DNA of 64,000 bases from CAWIOX01 sp963837775 (GCA_963837775.1 CAWIOX010000018.1:324883-388882), one strand, 5' to 3'; positions 25,505 to 36,200 are shown, counted from the stretch's first letter. A program made the numbers and translations. The notes: generated by a model not told the origin, from the sequence alone.

Positions 25505-26908
25505 ATGGCTTTCAATGAAACGCAACTCCCGGCTGATGCGCCTATCGCTGCAAAAGCGATGAACTGGATCGATGCACGCTTTCCGCTGACATCGACCTAT
25601 AAAGCGCATCTGTCCGAATATTACGCGCCAAAGAACTTCAACTTCTGGTACTTCTTTGGTTCACTGGCGATGCTGGTGCTGGTCATTCAGATCGTAACGG
25701 GCATTTTCCTGGTCATGCATTACAAGCCGGACGCGGCACTCGCTTTCGCTTCGGTTGAGTACATCATGCGTGACGTTTCGTGGGGATGGCTGGTGCGTTA
25801 TATGCACTCAACCGGTGCATCTTCATTCTTCATTGTGGTGTATCTGCACATGACCCGCGGCTTGCTGTACGGTTCATATCGCAAGCCGCGCGAACTGGTC
25901 TGGGTGTTTGGTGTGGCAATCTTCCTGTGCCTGATGGCTGAGGCATTCATGGGTTATCTGTTGCCATGGGGGCAGATGTCCTACTGGGGTGCGCAAGTGA
26001 TTGTCAACCTGTTCGGCGCCATCCCATTCATTGGCCCGGATCTGTCATTGTGGATTCGCGGTGATTACGTGGTTGGCGATGCGACACTGAATCGTTTCTT
26101 CTCATTCCACGTGATCGCGGTACCTCTGGTACTGCTGGGCTTGGTCGTGGCGCACATCATCGCATTGCATGAAGTGGGTTCCAACAATCCCGATGGCATC
26201 GAAATCAAGGATAAGAAAGACGCGAATGGCAATCCGCTCGACGGCATTCCATTCCATCCTTACTACTCCGTGCATGACATCATGGGCGTTGCAGTGTTCC
26301 TCATCATTTTCTCGGCAATCGTTTTCTTTGCGCCGGAAATGGGTGGCTACTTCCTGGAATACAACAACTTCGTCCCGGCTAATCCGCTTGTGACGCCGTT
26401 GCATATTGCGCCAGTATGGTATTTCACGCCGTTTTACTCGATCTTGCGTGCCACCACCTCGCCGTTTGTCAATTACGCTCTGATTCCGGGTGTTATCGCT
26501 TACTCCTTGCTGGTCATGGTCAACAGCAAGAACGGCAAGGTCAAAATGGCTGCCGTGATTGCTGGTTTGGTGGCTGCAGTTGGCATGTTTTTCCTGGATG
26601 CAAAGTTCTGGGGTGTTGTGTTGATGGGTGCATCGGTCATGATTTTGGGCGGCTTGCCATGGCTCGATAAATCCAAAGTGAAATCGATCCGTTATCGTCC
26701 GAGCTGGCATAAATGGGTGTATGCCGTTTTTGGGATTGCATTTGTTGTTTTGGGCTACCTCGGTGTAAAACCACCTTCAGCGACTGGCAACCTGGTTTCG
26801 CAGATTGGTACCTTCATTTACTTTGGCTTTTTCCTGCTGATGCCGTGGTGGAGTGCAATGGGTACATTCAAGACTGTGCCTGACCGCGTCACGTTCCATC
26901 CGCATTGA
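25505..26908 (+). CDS. petB: Ubiquinol-cytochrome c reductase cytochrome b subunit
   Basis: 467-residue cytochrome b with eight or more membrane helices. The b-heme histidines lie in the second and fourth helices (RYMHSTGASSFFIVVYLHM and RFFSFHVIAVPLVLLGLVVAHI); the Qo-site PEW equivalent and GAIPFIG segment are present. The carboxy end is ~40 residues longer than mitochondrial cytochrome b, as in many proteobacteria. It lies two bases after petA. Confidence 0.97.
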   Translation: MAFNETQLPADAPIAAKAMNWIDARFPLTSTYKAHLSEYYAPKNFNFWYFFGSLAMLVLVIQIVTGIFLVMHYKPDAALAFASVEYIMRDVSWGWLVRYMHSTGASSFFIVVYLHMTRGLLYGSYRKPRELVWVFGVAIFLCLMAEAFMGYLLPWGQMSYWGAQVIVNLFGAIPFIGPDLSLWIRGDYVVGDATLNRFFSFHVIAVPLVLLGLVVAHIIALHEVGSNNPDGIEIKDKKDANGNPLDGIPFHPYYSVHDIMGVAVFLIIFSAIVFFAPEMGGYFLEYNNFVPANPLVTPLHIAPVWYFTPFYSILRATTSPFVNYALIPGVIAYSLLVMVNSKNGKVKMAAVIAGLVAAVGMFFLDAKFWGVVLMGASVMILGGLPWLDKSKVKSIRYRPSWHKWVYAVFGIAFVVLGYLGVKPPSATGNLVSQIGTFIYFGFFLLMPWWSAMGTFKTVPDRVTFHPH

Positions 26909-26928
26909 GCGAAAAAGGGATACTACAC

Positions 26929-27693
26929 ATGAAATTGCTTAAAAAACTGATTGCCGCTGTTGCGTTGGTGCCGACCCTTGTCTTTGCCAACGTGGGAGGG
27001 TTCCCTCTGGATCATGCGCCTGATCGCAGCACGGATATGGCCGCTTTGCAAAATGGCGCCAAGCTGTTCGTCAACTACTGTCTGAATTGCCATTCCGCTT
27101 CCTCGATGCGCTACAACCGACTCAAGGATATTGGTTTGTCAGAAGATCAGATCAGGAACAACCTGCTTTTTACTGGTGAAAAAGTAGGCGACTTGATGAA
27201 GACAACATTGACATCGCAGGATGCCAAGGCCTGGTTTGGAGCGGTGCCACCTGATTTGTCGGTGATTGCGCGCGCCCGTGCGTCTGATGCCGGTTCAGGC
27301 GCAGACTGGATTTACACCTATCTGCGTACTTACTACAAAGACGATGCTCGTCCGACTGGCTGGAATAATATGGTATTTCCGAATGTCGGCATGCCGCATG
27401 CGTTGTGGGAACTGCAAGGCGTGCGCAGTGTGAAGTTTGTAGAGGAAAAAGATCCGCATGACGCCGGTAAAGTGGAGCATAAATTTGCCGGATTCGAGCA
27501 AGTCAAGCCTGGAAAACTTTCTGCCAATGACTACGATGCAGCGGTAGCGGATCTGGTTGGTTACCTGCAATGGATGGGGGAGCCGGCACAAAATACGCGC
27601 AAGCGCCTGGGTGTATGGGTCTTGCTGTTCCTGGGTGCGTTCTTCGTATTGTCGTGGCGCTTGAATGCTTCCTTCTGGAAGAACATTAAGTAA
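26929..27693 (+). CDS. petC: Ubiquinol-cytochrome c reductase cytochrome c1 subunit
   Basis: 254-residue cytochrome c1 with a Sec signal peptide (LIAAVALVPTLVFA), heme site CLNCHS (C-x-x-C-H) and a single carboxy-terminal anchor helix (GVWVLLFLGAFFVLSWRLNASFW). The ATG at 26929 follows AAAAAGGGA; a TTG at 26905 overlapping the petB end is less likely. Last gene of the bc1 operon. Confidence 0.97.
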   Translation: MKLLKKLIAAVALVPTLVFANVGGFPLDHAPDRSTDMAALQNGAKLFVNYCLNCHSASSMRYNRLKDIGLSEDQIRNNLLFTGEKVGDLMKTTLTSQDAKAWFGAVPPDLSVIARARASDAGSGADWIYTYLRTYYKDDARPTGWNNMVFPNVGMPHALWELQGVRSVKFVEEKDPHDAGKVEHKFAGFEQVKPGKLSANDYDAAVADLVGYLQWMGEPAQNTRKRLGVWVLLFLGAFFVLSWRLNASFWKNIK

Positions 27694-27727
27694 TTTTTGC
27701 GCCCGCAATCTGCGGGCATGATTTTCC

Positions 27728-27762
27728 GGGTGAGCCGTTTTGCGTCTCACCCCTTTGTTTTT
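27728..27762 (+). terminator. Probable terminator after petC
   Basis: GGGTGAG / CTCACCC stem (7 bp, 11-base loop) followed by CTTTGTTTTT, between petC and sspA. A second short hairpin (GCCCGCAATCTGCGGGC) lies just upstream. The terminator may be leaky, since sspAB often follows petABC closely. Confidence 0.65.
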
Positions 27763-27776
27763 AAGGAACTATAAAA

Positions 27777-28388
27777 ATGATGGTTCTCTATTCAGGTACC
27801 ACCTGCCCATTTTCACAGCGTTGCCGCCTTGTTCTATTCGAAAAAGGCATGGATTTTGAAATTCGCGATGTTGATTTGTTTAACAAGCCGGAAGATATTT
27901 CCACGATGAATCCGTATGGCCAGGTACCAATCCTGGTTGAGCGCGATCTCATTCTATATGAGTCGAATATCATTAATGAATACATCGATGAGCGTTTCCC
28001 GCATCCGCAACTGATGCCGGCCGATCCGTTGATGCGTTCTCGTGCACGTCTGATGCTGTTCAACTTTGAAAAAGAGTTGTTTGTCCATGTGCATACGCTG
28101 GAGAACGACAAGTCGAAGGGTGCAGAAAAAGTGCATGAGAAGGCGCGCTCTGAAATCCGCGATCATCTGACCATGCTGGCTCCCTTGTTCTTGAAGAACA
28201 AGTATATGATGGGAGACGAGTTTTCGATGCTGGACGTTGCGATCGCGCCGTTGCTGTGGCGTCTTGATCATTACGGTATCGAGTTGTCAAAAACCGCTGC
28301 GCCGATCATGAAATATGCGGAACGGATTTTTTCCCGCCCGGCGTATATCGAAGCATTGACGCCTTCTGAAAAAGTCATGCGCCGCTAA
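27777..28388 (+). CDS. sspA: Stringent starvation protein A
   Basis: 203-residue GST-fold protein that binds RNA polymerase in stress. The amino-terminal thioredoxin-like half (VLYSGTTCPFSQRCRLVLFEKGM, MNPYGQVPILVERDLILYESNII) and the helical half (EFSMLDVAIAPLLWRLDHY) are typical. The two ATGs at 27777 and 27780 cannot be separated. It is paired with sspB, the usual order after petABC. Confidence 0.95.
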   Translation: MMVLYSGTTCPFSQRCRLVLFEKGMDFEIRDVDLFNKPEDISTMNPYGQVPILVERDLILYESNIINEYIDERFPHPQLMPADPLMRSRARLMLFNFEKELFVHVHTLENDKSKGAEKVHEKARSEIRDHLTMLAPLFLKNKYMMGDEFSMLDVAIAPLLWRLDHYGIELSKTAAPIMKYAERIFSRPAYIEALTPSEKVMRR

Positions 28389-28513
28389 CAGGCGGTGTGT
28401 TTTTGATTTATTGCATGGTGTTGTGCACTGAATGCTGCTTCGTCGGCTACTGCTGACGGGCGGCAAACAGGGTGCAAATTGCCCGAATGAGATGCATCAT
28501 AATTATCTGAGCT

Positions 28514-29023
28514 ATGTCTGAATCCTCCACCAAGCCTTACTTTCTGAGAGCCATTTACGAATGGTGTACTGACAATGGTTATACGCCCTATGTGGCGGTC
28601 AGTGTCGATGCGAGCACCCGTGTGCCGATGGAGTTCGTACGTAACGGGGAAATTGTGCTGAACATCAGTTTCAGTGCAACCAGTGGTTTGAAGATGGACA
28701 ATGATTTTATCAATTTCAGCGCCCGATTTGGCGGTGTGTCGCGGCAGATTTCGGTGCCGGTCGCTAATGTGATGGCCATTTATGCCAATGAAAATGGTCA
28801 GGGTATGGCGTTTGAGGTACAGGCAACTGATGACGGCGCTGCAAGCGATGCTTCGGGGGCGCCAGCAGAAGTCGTGTCGCCGGCTGAGGTGGCGCCTGAT
28901 GCGCCGTTACTGACCTCAGTGCCACCGGCTCCAGCCGGACAGCCCGCTCCCGGACAGGATCCGGATGATTCTCCGGATGCGCCAAAAAAAGTTGGCCGTC
29001 CCGTGCTAACCCGCATTAAATAG
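28514..29023 (+). CDS. sspB: ClpXP protease specificity-enhancing factor SspB
   Basis: 169-residue adaptor that delivers ssrA-tagged proteins to ClpXP. The globular amino-terminal domain (KPYFLRAIYEWCTDNGYTPY, VLNISFSATSGLKMDNDFI, FGGVSRQISVPVANVMAIYA) is followed by a long low-complexity A/P linker and a short conserved end (KKVGRPVLTRIK), which is the ClpX-docking tail. This two-part layout is diagnostic. Confidence 0.95.
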   Translation: MSESSTKPYFLRAIYEWCTDNGYTPYVAVSVDASTRVPMEFVRNGEIVLNISFSATSGLKMDNDFINFSARFGGVSRQISVPVANVMAIYANENGQGMAFEVQATDDGAASDASGAPAEVVSPAEVAPDAPLLTSVPPAPAGQPAPGQDPDDSPDAPKKVGRPVLTRIK

Positions 29024-29048
29024 CTTATAATTCTGGCTCTAAAGTTTC

Positions 29049-29124
29049 GCCGGCTTAGCTCATTTGGTAGAGCAGTTGACTTGTAATCATCAGGTGGCCA
29101 GTTCGATTCCGGCAGCCGGCACCA
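29049..29124 (+). tRNA. tRNA-Thr (anticodon TGT), copy 1
   Basis: 76-nt cloverleaf with GCCGGCT acceptor stem, D-loop AGCTCATTTGGTAGAGC, anticodon loop CTTGTAA (TGT, reads ACA), T-arm GTTCGATTC and encoded CCA. A TATAAT at 29026-29031 lies just upstream in the sspB end, and a terminator follows at once. Confidence 0.97.
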
Positions 29125-29126
29125 GT

Positions 29127-29163
29127 AAAAAGCCCCAGATCAGTCATGATCTGGGGCTTTTTC
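29127..29163 (+). terminator. Terminator after tRNA-Thr copy 1
   Basis: AGCCCCAGATCA / TGATCTGGGGCT stem with GTCA loop and flanking A and T runs. Confidence 0.93.
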
Positions 29164-29254
29164 AATTCCGCGAATGTTCTTGTCAGCGCTGCGCTGGTCA
29201 CATTTAATTTGCGGAAAACGCACATTTTTACTTTCGGATCGTGATCCTATCTTA

Positions 29255-29260
29255 TATAAT
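29255..29260 (+). promoter_or_regulatory. -10 box of tRNA-Thr copy 2
   Basis: TATAAT 18 bases before the second tRNA gene. Because a terminator follows copy 1, copy 2 is probably transcribed from its own promoter. No clear -35 box at the normal spacing. Confidence 0.5.
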
Positions 29261-29278
29261 TGCTGCTTACAGTTTTTC

Positions 29279-29354
29279 GCCGGCTTAGCTCATTTGGTAG
29301 AGCAGTTGACTTGTAATCATCAGGTGGCCAGTTCGATTCCGGCAGCCGGCACCA
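29279..29354 (+). tRNA. tRNA-Thr (anticodon TGT), copy 2
   Basis: Identical in sequence to the copy 230 bases upstream, including several flanking bases on each side (TTCGCC before, AGTAAAAA after). This is a recent tandem duplication. It has its own terminator. Confidence 0.97.
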
Positions 29355-29356
29355 GT

Positions 29357-29392
29357 AAAAAACCCAAGATCAGCAATGATCTTGGGTTTTTT
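29357..29392 (+). terminator. Terminator after tRNA-Thr copy 2
   Basis: AAACCCAAGATCA / TGATCTTGGGTTT stem with GCAA loop and T run. It resembles the terminator of copy 1 in layout, with compensated base changes. Confidence 0.93.
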
Positions 29393-29456
29393 CACATTCG
29401 GCAGCGGAAATCTCCGATGCTTCTTCTCTTTTCTGCGGTCACGGCAATGCGCCATT

Positions 29457-30050
29457 TCACTGCTCGGATTGCGCATCCTTCAAGCCATTCCAGCGCGGAG
29501 TCAGTTGATGCCGGATGTCGAACAGGTCGAGTACGCGGCCGGCGGTATGCTCGACCATTTCGGCAATCGATTGGGGGCGGTGGTAAAAGCCGGGTAGCGG
29601 CGGGAAGATGATGCCGCCCATTTCGGTCACCGCAGTCATGTTGCGCAGATGCGCAAGATTGAATGGTGTTTCGCGCACCATCAGCACCAGACGACGGCGT
29701 TCCTTCAGGGTCACATCGGCAGCGCGGGTGATCAGGTTGTCCGACAGGCCGTGCGCAACGGCGGCCAGCGTTTTCATCGAGCAGGGCGCGATGATCATGC
29801 CATCGGACTGGAACGATCCGCTGGCGATCGAGGCGCCGACATCGCGCACATTGTGCACCACATGCGCCAACGCTTCGACATCCTTGCGCTTCATGTCGAG
29901 TTCCTGATGCAGGTTGAGCACACCTGCCTCGGATATCAGCAGGTGCGTCTCGATACCGGGCAACTCGCGCAGTATCTGCAGCAGCTTGACCCCATACACA
30001 ACGCCGGTGGCGCCGGTGATCGCAATCACCAGGCGTTTAGGTTTGTTCAT
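29457..30050 (-). CDS. ubiX: Flavin prenyltransferase UbiX
   Basis: 197-residue UbiX that makes prenylated FMN for the UbiD decarboxylase in ubiquinone synthesis. The nucleotide-binding ITGATGVVYGVKLLQIL at the start, the IIAPCSMKTLAAVAHG segment and LVLMVRETPFNLAHLRNM are family signatures. It is downstream of grxD on the same strand with 31 bases between them. Confidence 0.96.
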   Translation of the reverse strand: MNKPKRLVIAITGATGVVYGVKLLQILRELPGIETHLLISEAGVLNLHQELDMKRKDVEALAHVVHNVRDVGASIASGSFQSDGMIIAPCSMKTLAAVAHGLSDNLITRAADVTLKERRRLVLMVRETPFNLAHLRNMTAVTEMGGIIFPPLPGFYHRPQSIAEMVEHTAGRVLDLFDIRHQLTPRWNGLKDAQSEQ

Positions 30051-30081
30051 CGGGCTGGGGTCAAGGATCTGTACGGCGTGC

Positions 30082-30393
30082 TTATGCGCTTAACAGCGTT
30101 TTCAGTTCGCCGGATTCGTGCAACTCGTTCATGATGTCGGAGCCGCCGATGAATTCACCCTTGATGTACAGCTGGGGGATGGTTGGCCAGTTCGAGAATT
30201 CCTTGATGCCCTGACGCACTTCGGCATCATCCAGCACATTCACGGTGACGATGTTCTCGACGCCGTTGGCTTTCAGGATCTGGATCGCCTTGCCGGAAAA
30301 ACCGCATTGCGGGAATTGGGCGGTGCCCTTCATGAATAAAACGACCGGATTCTGGGTAACGGTCTCTTTGATCCAAACTTGTACGTCGCTCAT
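30082..30393 (-). CDS. grxD: Monothiol glutaredoxin GrxD
   Basis: 103-residue monothiol glutaredoxin with the CGFS active site (FPQCGFSGKAIQIL) that coordinates a bridged 2Fe-2S cluster. VVLFMKGTAQFP and NWPTIPQLYIKGEFIGGSDIM are signatures. It partners BolA-type proteins such as IbaG. In many betaproteobacteria grxD follows prmC directly; here tex, the helicase and a lipoprotein gene lie between. Confidence 0.97.
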   Translation of the reverse strand: MSDVQVWIKETVTQNPVVLFMKGTAQFPQCGFSGKAIQILKANGVENIVTVNVLDDAEVRQGIKEFSNWPTIPQLYIKGEFIGGSDIMNELHESGELKTLLSA

Positions 30394-30450
30394 GGCTGCC
30401 TTTCAAAAATAAGTAGATACATTATATGAAAAACCGGGATTTGCTGCTGA

Positions 30451-30488
30451 GCTCATTCGGCCTAGACATTTAGGCCGAGACGGTGAGC
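30451..30488. repeat. Nested inverted repeat upstream of grxD
   Basis: Inner perfect arms TCGGCCTA / TAGGCCGA with a six-base loop (30457-30478), enclosed by AGCTCA / TGAGCT. It lies about 60 bases upstream of the grxD start and beside repeat copy 3. It has no T run, so more likely an operator or leader hairpin than a terminator. Confidence 0.45.
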
Positions 30489-30520
30489 TGGCATGCTGCT
30501 GCAGGCATTTTCCGGCTATC

Positions 30521-30595
30521 AATATACTGGGTGATGTATTAAAAAATACCGAGCAAATCCGTGCGGGAGAGCATGTGTTTTCATGCATACTCCCT
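30521..30595 (+). repeat. Dispersed ~75-bp intergenic repeat, copy 3
   Basis: Plus-oriented copy between the 3' end of tex and grxD: AATATACT, GTATTAAA, core with CCGTGCGG, a GCATG / CATGC mini-hairpin and terminal ATACTCCC. Confidence 0.85.
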
Positions 30596-30616
30596 GTTTT
30601 ATGCTGATTGGTGGGC

Positions 30617-32990
30617 TTACTTCAGCTTGGCGAAAGCGGCTGCCATCGCGTTGCCGGACGGTGCCGCCTGGCGCGGCTGTTGCTGGTGCTGCGCCAGGCG
30701 CTTGGCATCGTTGCGGTCGGCGCGCTGTTCCGGTTTCGCGCCTGGCTGCGGCGCGCTGTCGGTCAGGCGCATGGTCAGCGCGATGCGCTTGCGCTTTTCG
30801 TCGACTTCGAGCACCTTCACCTTCACCACCTGGCCGGCCTTGACCACCGTGTGCGGGTCCTTGACAAAAGTGTTGGACAGCGCGGAGATGTGCACCAATC
30901 CGTCCTGATGCACGCCGATGTCGACAAATGCGCCGAATGCGGCGACGTTGGTGATGACGCCTTCCAGAATCATGTCGGGCCGCAGATCCCTGATTTCCTC
31001 GACGCCTTCCTTGAAGGTGGCGGTGGTGAACTCCGGGCGCGGATCGCGGCCGGGTTTTTCCAGCTCTTTCAGGATGTCGCTGATGGTCGGCACGCCGAAC
31101 TTGTCGTCCGCATACTTGGCCGGATTCAGCGATTTCAGCAGCCGTTCATCGCCGATCACCGCTTTCACGTCCTTTTTCAGGTCGGAAAGGATTTTTTCGA
31201 CCAGCGGATACGATTCCGGATGGACCGCCGATGCATCGAGCGGATTGTCGCTGCCCATCACGCGCAGGAAGCCTGCGGCCTGCTCGAAAGTCTTGTCGCC
31301 CAGCCGCGGCACTGCGCGCAGCGCCGCGCGCGAGCCGAATGCGCCTTTCAGGTCGCGATAGCTGACGATGCTTTGCGCCACGCTGCTTGATAAGCCGGAG
31401 ACCCGCGCCAGCAGCGGCGCGGACGCGGTATTGACGTCGACCCCGACCGCATTCACGCAATCCTCGACCACCGCGTCGAGCGAGCGCGCCAGCTGGGTCT
31501 GGCCGACATCGTGCTGGTACTGGCCGACGCCGATCGATTTCGGGTCGATCTTCACCAGTTCGGCCAGCGGGTCTTGCAGGCGGCGCGCGATCGACACCGC
31601 GCCGCGCAGCGAGACGTCCATGTCCGGCAATTCCTTGGATGCGAATTCGGACGCCGAATACACCGAGGCGCCGGCTTCGGACACCACGATCTTGGTCAGT
31701 TTCAGTTCCGGGCGCAGCTTGATCAGGTCCTGCGCCAGCTTGTCGGTCTCGCGCGACGCGGTGCCGTTGCCGATCGAGATCAGCGATACCTGGTGTTTTT
31801 CGGCCAGCCTGGCCAGCGCGTGCAAGGAGCCGTCCCAGTCGTTCTTCGGCTGGTGCGGGTAAATCACCGCGGTGTCCATCACCTTGCCGGTGGCGTCGAC
31901 CACCGCCACCTTGACCCCGGTGCGCAGTCCGGGATCGAGTCCCATCGTCGCGCGCGGGCCGGCCGGCGCGGCCAGCAGCAGCGCTTTCAGGTTCAGCGCG
32001 AAGACGTTGATCGCCTCGACCTCGGCCCGTTCGCGCAGCGCGCCCATCAGCTCGGTTTCCAGATGCATGAAGCTCTTCACGCGCCAGGTCCAGCGCACGG
32101 TGTCGGCCAGCCATTTGTCGGCCGGGCGGCCCTGGTTCTTGATGCCGAAACGGGCGGCGATGCGGCCTTCGCACGGGTTCAGCGGCGCGTCCCACTTCGG
32201 TTTTTCTTCTTCGCTGTCGAGCCGCAGCACGACATTCAGCATCTCTTCGCGCCGGCCGCGGAAGATTGCCAGTGCGCGGTGCGACGGAATGGTGTGGATG
32301 GTTTCCGAATAATCGAAATAATCGGCGAATTTTTCGCCGGCGTCCTGCTTGCCTTCGACCACTTTCGATTCGACGATCCCATGTTCCAGCAGGTATTCGC
32401 GCAGGCCCTGCAGCAGCGTCGCGTCTTCGGCGAAGCGTTCCATCAGGATCTGGCGCGCGCCGTCCAGCGCCGCCTTGGTGTCGGCCACGCCGGGGTTGTC
32501 GCCGTTGGCGGTGGCGAAAGCCGGCTTCAGGTAGTTGGCCGCCTCGTGCTTCCGGATTCAGGCCCGGATCGGCCAGCAGCGCGTCGGCCAGGGGCTGCAG
32601 ACCGGCTTCCAGCGCGATCTGGGCCTTGGTGCGGCGTTTCAGCTTGTACGGCAGATACAGATCTTCGAGCCGGGTCTTGTCTTCGGCATGGGCGATCGCG
32701 TCCAGCAGCACCGGCGTCATCTTGTTCTGTTCCTCGATCGAGGCGATGATCGCCGCCCGCCGCGCTTCCAGTTCGCGCAGGTAGCGCAGGCGTTCTTCCA
32801 GCAGGCGCAGCTGGATGTCGTCCAGGCCGCCGGTGGCTTCCTTGCGGTAACGGGCGATGAAAGGCACGGTCGCGCCTTCGTCCAGCAGCGCGATGGCGGC
32901 TGCGACTTGTACCGGTTTGGCAGCGAGTTCAAGGGCGAGGCGTTGTTCGATGGATGGCAGCATGGGCAATTGGTCGGTGTGGGAAATCAA
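30617..32990 (-). CDS. tex: Transcription accessory protein Tex (frameshifted here)
   Basis: Tex/YqgF-fold RNA-binding protein implicated in transcription. The amino-terminal helical region starts LPSIEQRLALELAAKPVQ. One extra base near 32546-32549 shifts the frame after DPGLNPEA; removing it continues EAANYLKPAFATANGD and through the YqgF (LDPGLRTGVKVAVVDATG), helix-hairpin-helix (VNTASAPLLARVSGLSS) and S1 domain (GVITNVAAFGAFVDIGVHQDG, near residue 670). The corrected length of 790 aa fits the family. The two frames overlap cleanly, so this is a single indel. Confidence 0.94.
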
Positions 32991-33077
32991 GCTGTGATGA
33001 TACGCAATCCGGCGGGATACGCCAGTCCCGATCGTACAAATTGTGTTGAGTCAGTCCTGTGCTTTTGTTATTTTATC

Positions 33078-33151
33078 GGGAGTATGTCTGAAAAAATGGC
33101 TGTTGCCGCACGTATTCATTGGGGTGTTGAAATATACATGGGAGTGTATAG
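33078..33151 (-). repeat. Dispersed ~75-bp intergenic repeat, copy 4
   Basis: Minus-oriented copy between tex and the helicase gene. On the minus strand: TATACACTCCC, GTATATTT, core CAATGAATACGTGCGG, terminal ACATACTCCCG. It lies upstream of the tex start in tex orientation. Confidence 0.87.
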
Positions 33152-33281
33152 TTGTTGCGCGCATGCAGAGTGCGCTGCTCGGCTAGTCATGCGTCCAGCT
33201 CAGAGCTCGGCTCGGCGCCATATTCTAGGATAATGGCAACATTTTGCCGCTGTGGCGGCGCATTTCTGAAGAAACCGGACG

Positions 33282-36200
33282 ATGTATTACACGCTAAAAG
33301 ATATCATCAACGCCTTCGACGACAAGACGCTGGGGCGGGCGCAGGACATTGTGCGCCGCGGCCTGGTGGCAGTCGGCCGAGGTCAGCGGCGATATGATCG
33401 AAGGCAGCGTGCAGGGCAGCGGCGACTGGAGTTACGAGCAGGATATCGCGCTGCATGCGGGCAGGCATGGGGTGGAATTCGAGGGCAGCTGCTCCTGTCC
33501 GGTCGGCTACAGGTGCAAGCACATGGCCGCGGTGCTGCTGACTTGCCTGCAGCAGGAACAGGCGCCTGTGGCCGGACAAAGCGAGAGCATGATGCTGCCG
33601 CATGCGGTCGCAGCCTGGCTGCAGCGGGTCGAGAGTGCGGCGCACGGGACGACAGCCCCGGCGGCGCCTGGATCCAAGTCCGGGATGCCGTCCAAAACCG
33701 CGCACCGCCTGCTGTTCGTGCTGTCGCCCGACCGCAGCGGCAGGCATGTCAGCCTGAGCCTGTGCAAGGCGCGTTTGCGCGTCAACGGCGATATCGCGGC
33801 GGCCAGCATGATCGGCGAACTGTACAACCTGTTGTCGAGTCCGCCCAATTACATGCAGCCCGGCGACGAGGACGCGGTGCGCCTGTTCATCGCGCTGCGC
33901 AGCGGCGTGTATGGCGGCAGCGATGTCGAACCCAAGGGCCGGGTCGGCGCCGAATTGCTGCGGATGTTGCTGGAGTCGCAGCAACATCTGCAGCAACATC
34001 CGCAGCAATTGCAGTGGGCCAATTCCTTTGCCGACATCCTGAAAGGCCAGCTCTATCCGGTCAAGGCCGGCCCGGCGCGCAGTGCCGAGCTGGCCTGGTT
34101 TGACGAGGATGAGCGGCTGCGCCTCGGATGGCAGTTCCGGCCGGGCCAGGATGGTCAGGCCGGACAGGAAAACGGCAGCATCGATTTCATCCTGCAGACC
34201 GAGCCGGCGATGTATGTGAATAATCTGGTGTGCGGCAATCTCACGTTGCAGCAGGGCGGCGCCGGCATCCCGCTGCGGGAATTGCAGGCGATGGTGGCGC
34301 AGGCGCCGACCCTGTCTGCCAGAGACAAGCTGGCGGTCTCGCACGTGTTGCTGGCGCAAGGGCTGCAGCACATCGTGCCGCTGCCGCAGCAGCTGCAGGA
34401 GACGGTGCGCGACGACATCATGCCGCAGCCGCTGTTGCTGCTGGGCGCATTGCCGCAAGAGCAGTACGGCGCTGCGGCCGCAGCGCCGCCGCTGTGGCAG
34501 GATTTCGTGCTGCCGGCCTTCGATTACGACGGCGACAGCGTGGCTGCCGACCATGCGGAGCTGGTGATCCGGCGCGGCGGGCAGGGCATCGAGAAAATCG
34601 TCCGCCAGCGCGCGGCCGAAGACGCCGCGATCGCCACCCTGCTTGCGGCCGGGCTGGTGCCGCCGCAGCATCCGGAGCCGCCGCTGTCGACCCTGATCGG
34701 CGCGCTGGTGATGCCGAGTCAGCTCGAGTGGCTGCGCTTCACCGGCGAAGTCGTGCCCGCGCTGGAGGCGCAAGGCTGGCAAGTCAACCGGATGCCGGAT
34801 TACCGTTACGACGTGGCCGAAGTCGAGGACTGGTATGCCGATATCGATGACAAAACCAGCGAGCCGGGCAGCCCGTGGTTCGATCTGGAGCTGGGCATCG
34901 TCGTCAATCAGGCGCGGGTGTCGCTGCTGCCGGTGCTGGTCGACCTGATCCGCAATGCGCCGCTGGACTTCAACCCGCAGGCGCTGGCCGCCCATGCCGA
35001 CGACGAACCGCTGCTGGCGACACTGCCGGACGGGGTGCGCGTCGCGCTGCCGTGGGGCCGCATCAAGCCGATTCTCGGCACGCTGGGCGAGCTGTACTTC
35101 AGCGACAAGAGCGGCGCCAGCATGCGCCTGTCCACGCTGGATGCGGCGCGCCTGGCCGAACTGGCCGGCGCCACCCAGCTGCGCTGGATCGGCGGCCAGC
35201 GCTTGCGCGACATCGGCCACAAGCTGGCGACCTTCGGCGGCGTGCAGAGCGTGGCCGCGCCGGCTGGCCTGCAGGCGACGCTGCGCGATTACCAGAGCGA
35301 AGGCCTGGCCTGGATGCAGTTCCTGCGCGAATACGACCTGGCCGGGATTCTGGCCGACGACATGGGCCTGGGCAAGACCATCCAGACCCTGGCCCACATC
35401 CTGACCGAAAAGGAAGCCGGCCGCCTGACCCAGCCGGCGCTGGTGGTCGCGCCCACCAGCCTGATGGGCAACTGGCAGGATGAAGCGGCGCGTTTTGCGC
35501 CCGGGCTGCGGGTGCTGGTGCTGCAGGGCAAGGACAGGCTCGCGCATTTCGATTCGATCGACCAGTTCGACCTGGTGCTGACCACCTATGCGCTGCTGCC
35601 GCGCGACGAAGAAAAGCTGCGCGAGCATGCTTACCATCTGGTGATCCTGGACGAGTCGCACTACATCAAGAACAACCGCTCGAAAGCCGCGCAAGCGGCC
35701 GGCATGCTGCGCGCGCGGCACCGGCTGTGCCTGACCGGCACCCCGCTGGAAAACCACCTGGGCGAGCTGTGGTCGCAATTCCACTTCCTGCTGCCCGGTT
35801 TGCTGGGCGAGGAAAAAGCCTTCAACACCGGATTTCGCCACCCGATCGAAAAGCAGGGCGACGACAGCCGCCGCGCGCTGCTGACGCGCCGCATCAAGCC
35901 GTTCTTGCTGCGCCGCACCAAGGACAAGGTCGCCAAGGAGCTGCCGGCCAAGACCGAAATGGTGCGCACGGTCGAGCTGAGCGGCGCGCAGCGCGACCTG
36001 TACGAAACCGTGCGGCTGGCGATGGACAAGAAGGTGCGCAGCGAAATCGCCAAGAAAGGCGTGGCGCGCAGCCAGATCGTGATCCTGGAAGCGCTGCTCA
36101 AGCTGCGCCAGGTCTGCTGCGACCCGCGCCTGGTCAAGTCGGAGTCCGCCAAGAAGGCCGCCGCGCCGTCCGCCAAGCTGCTTGAGCTGATGACGATGGT

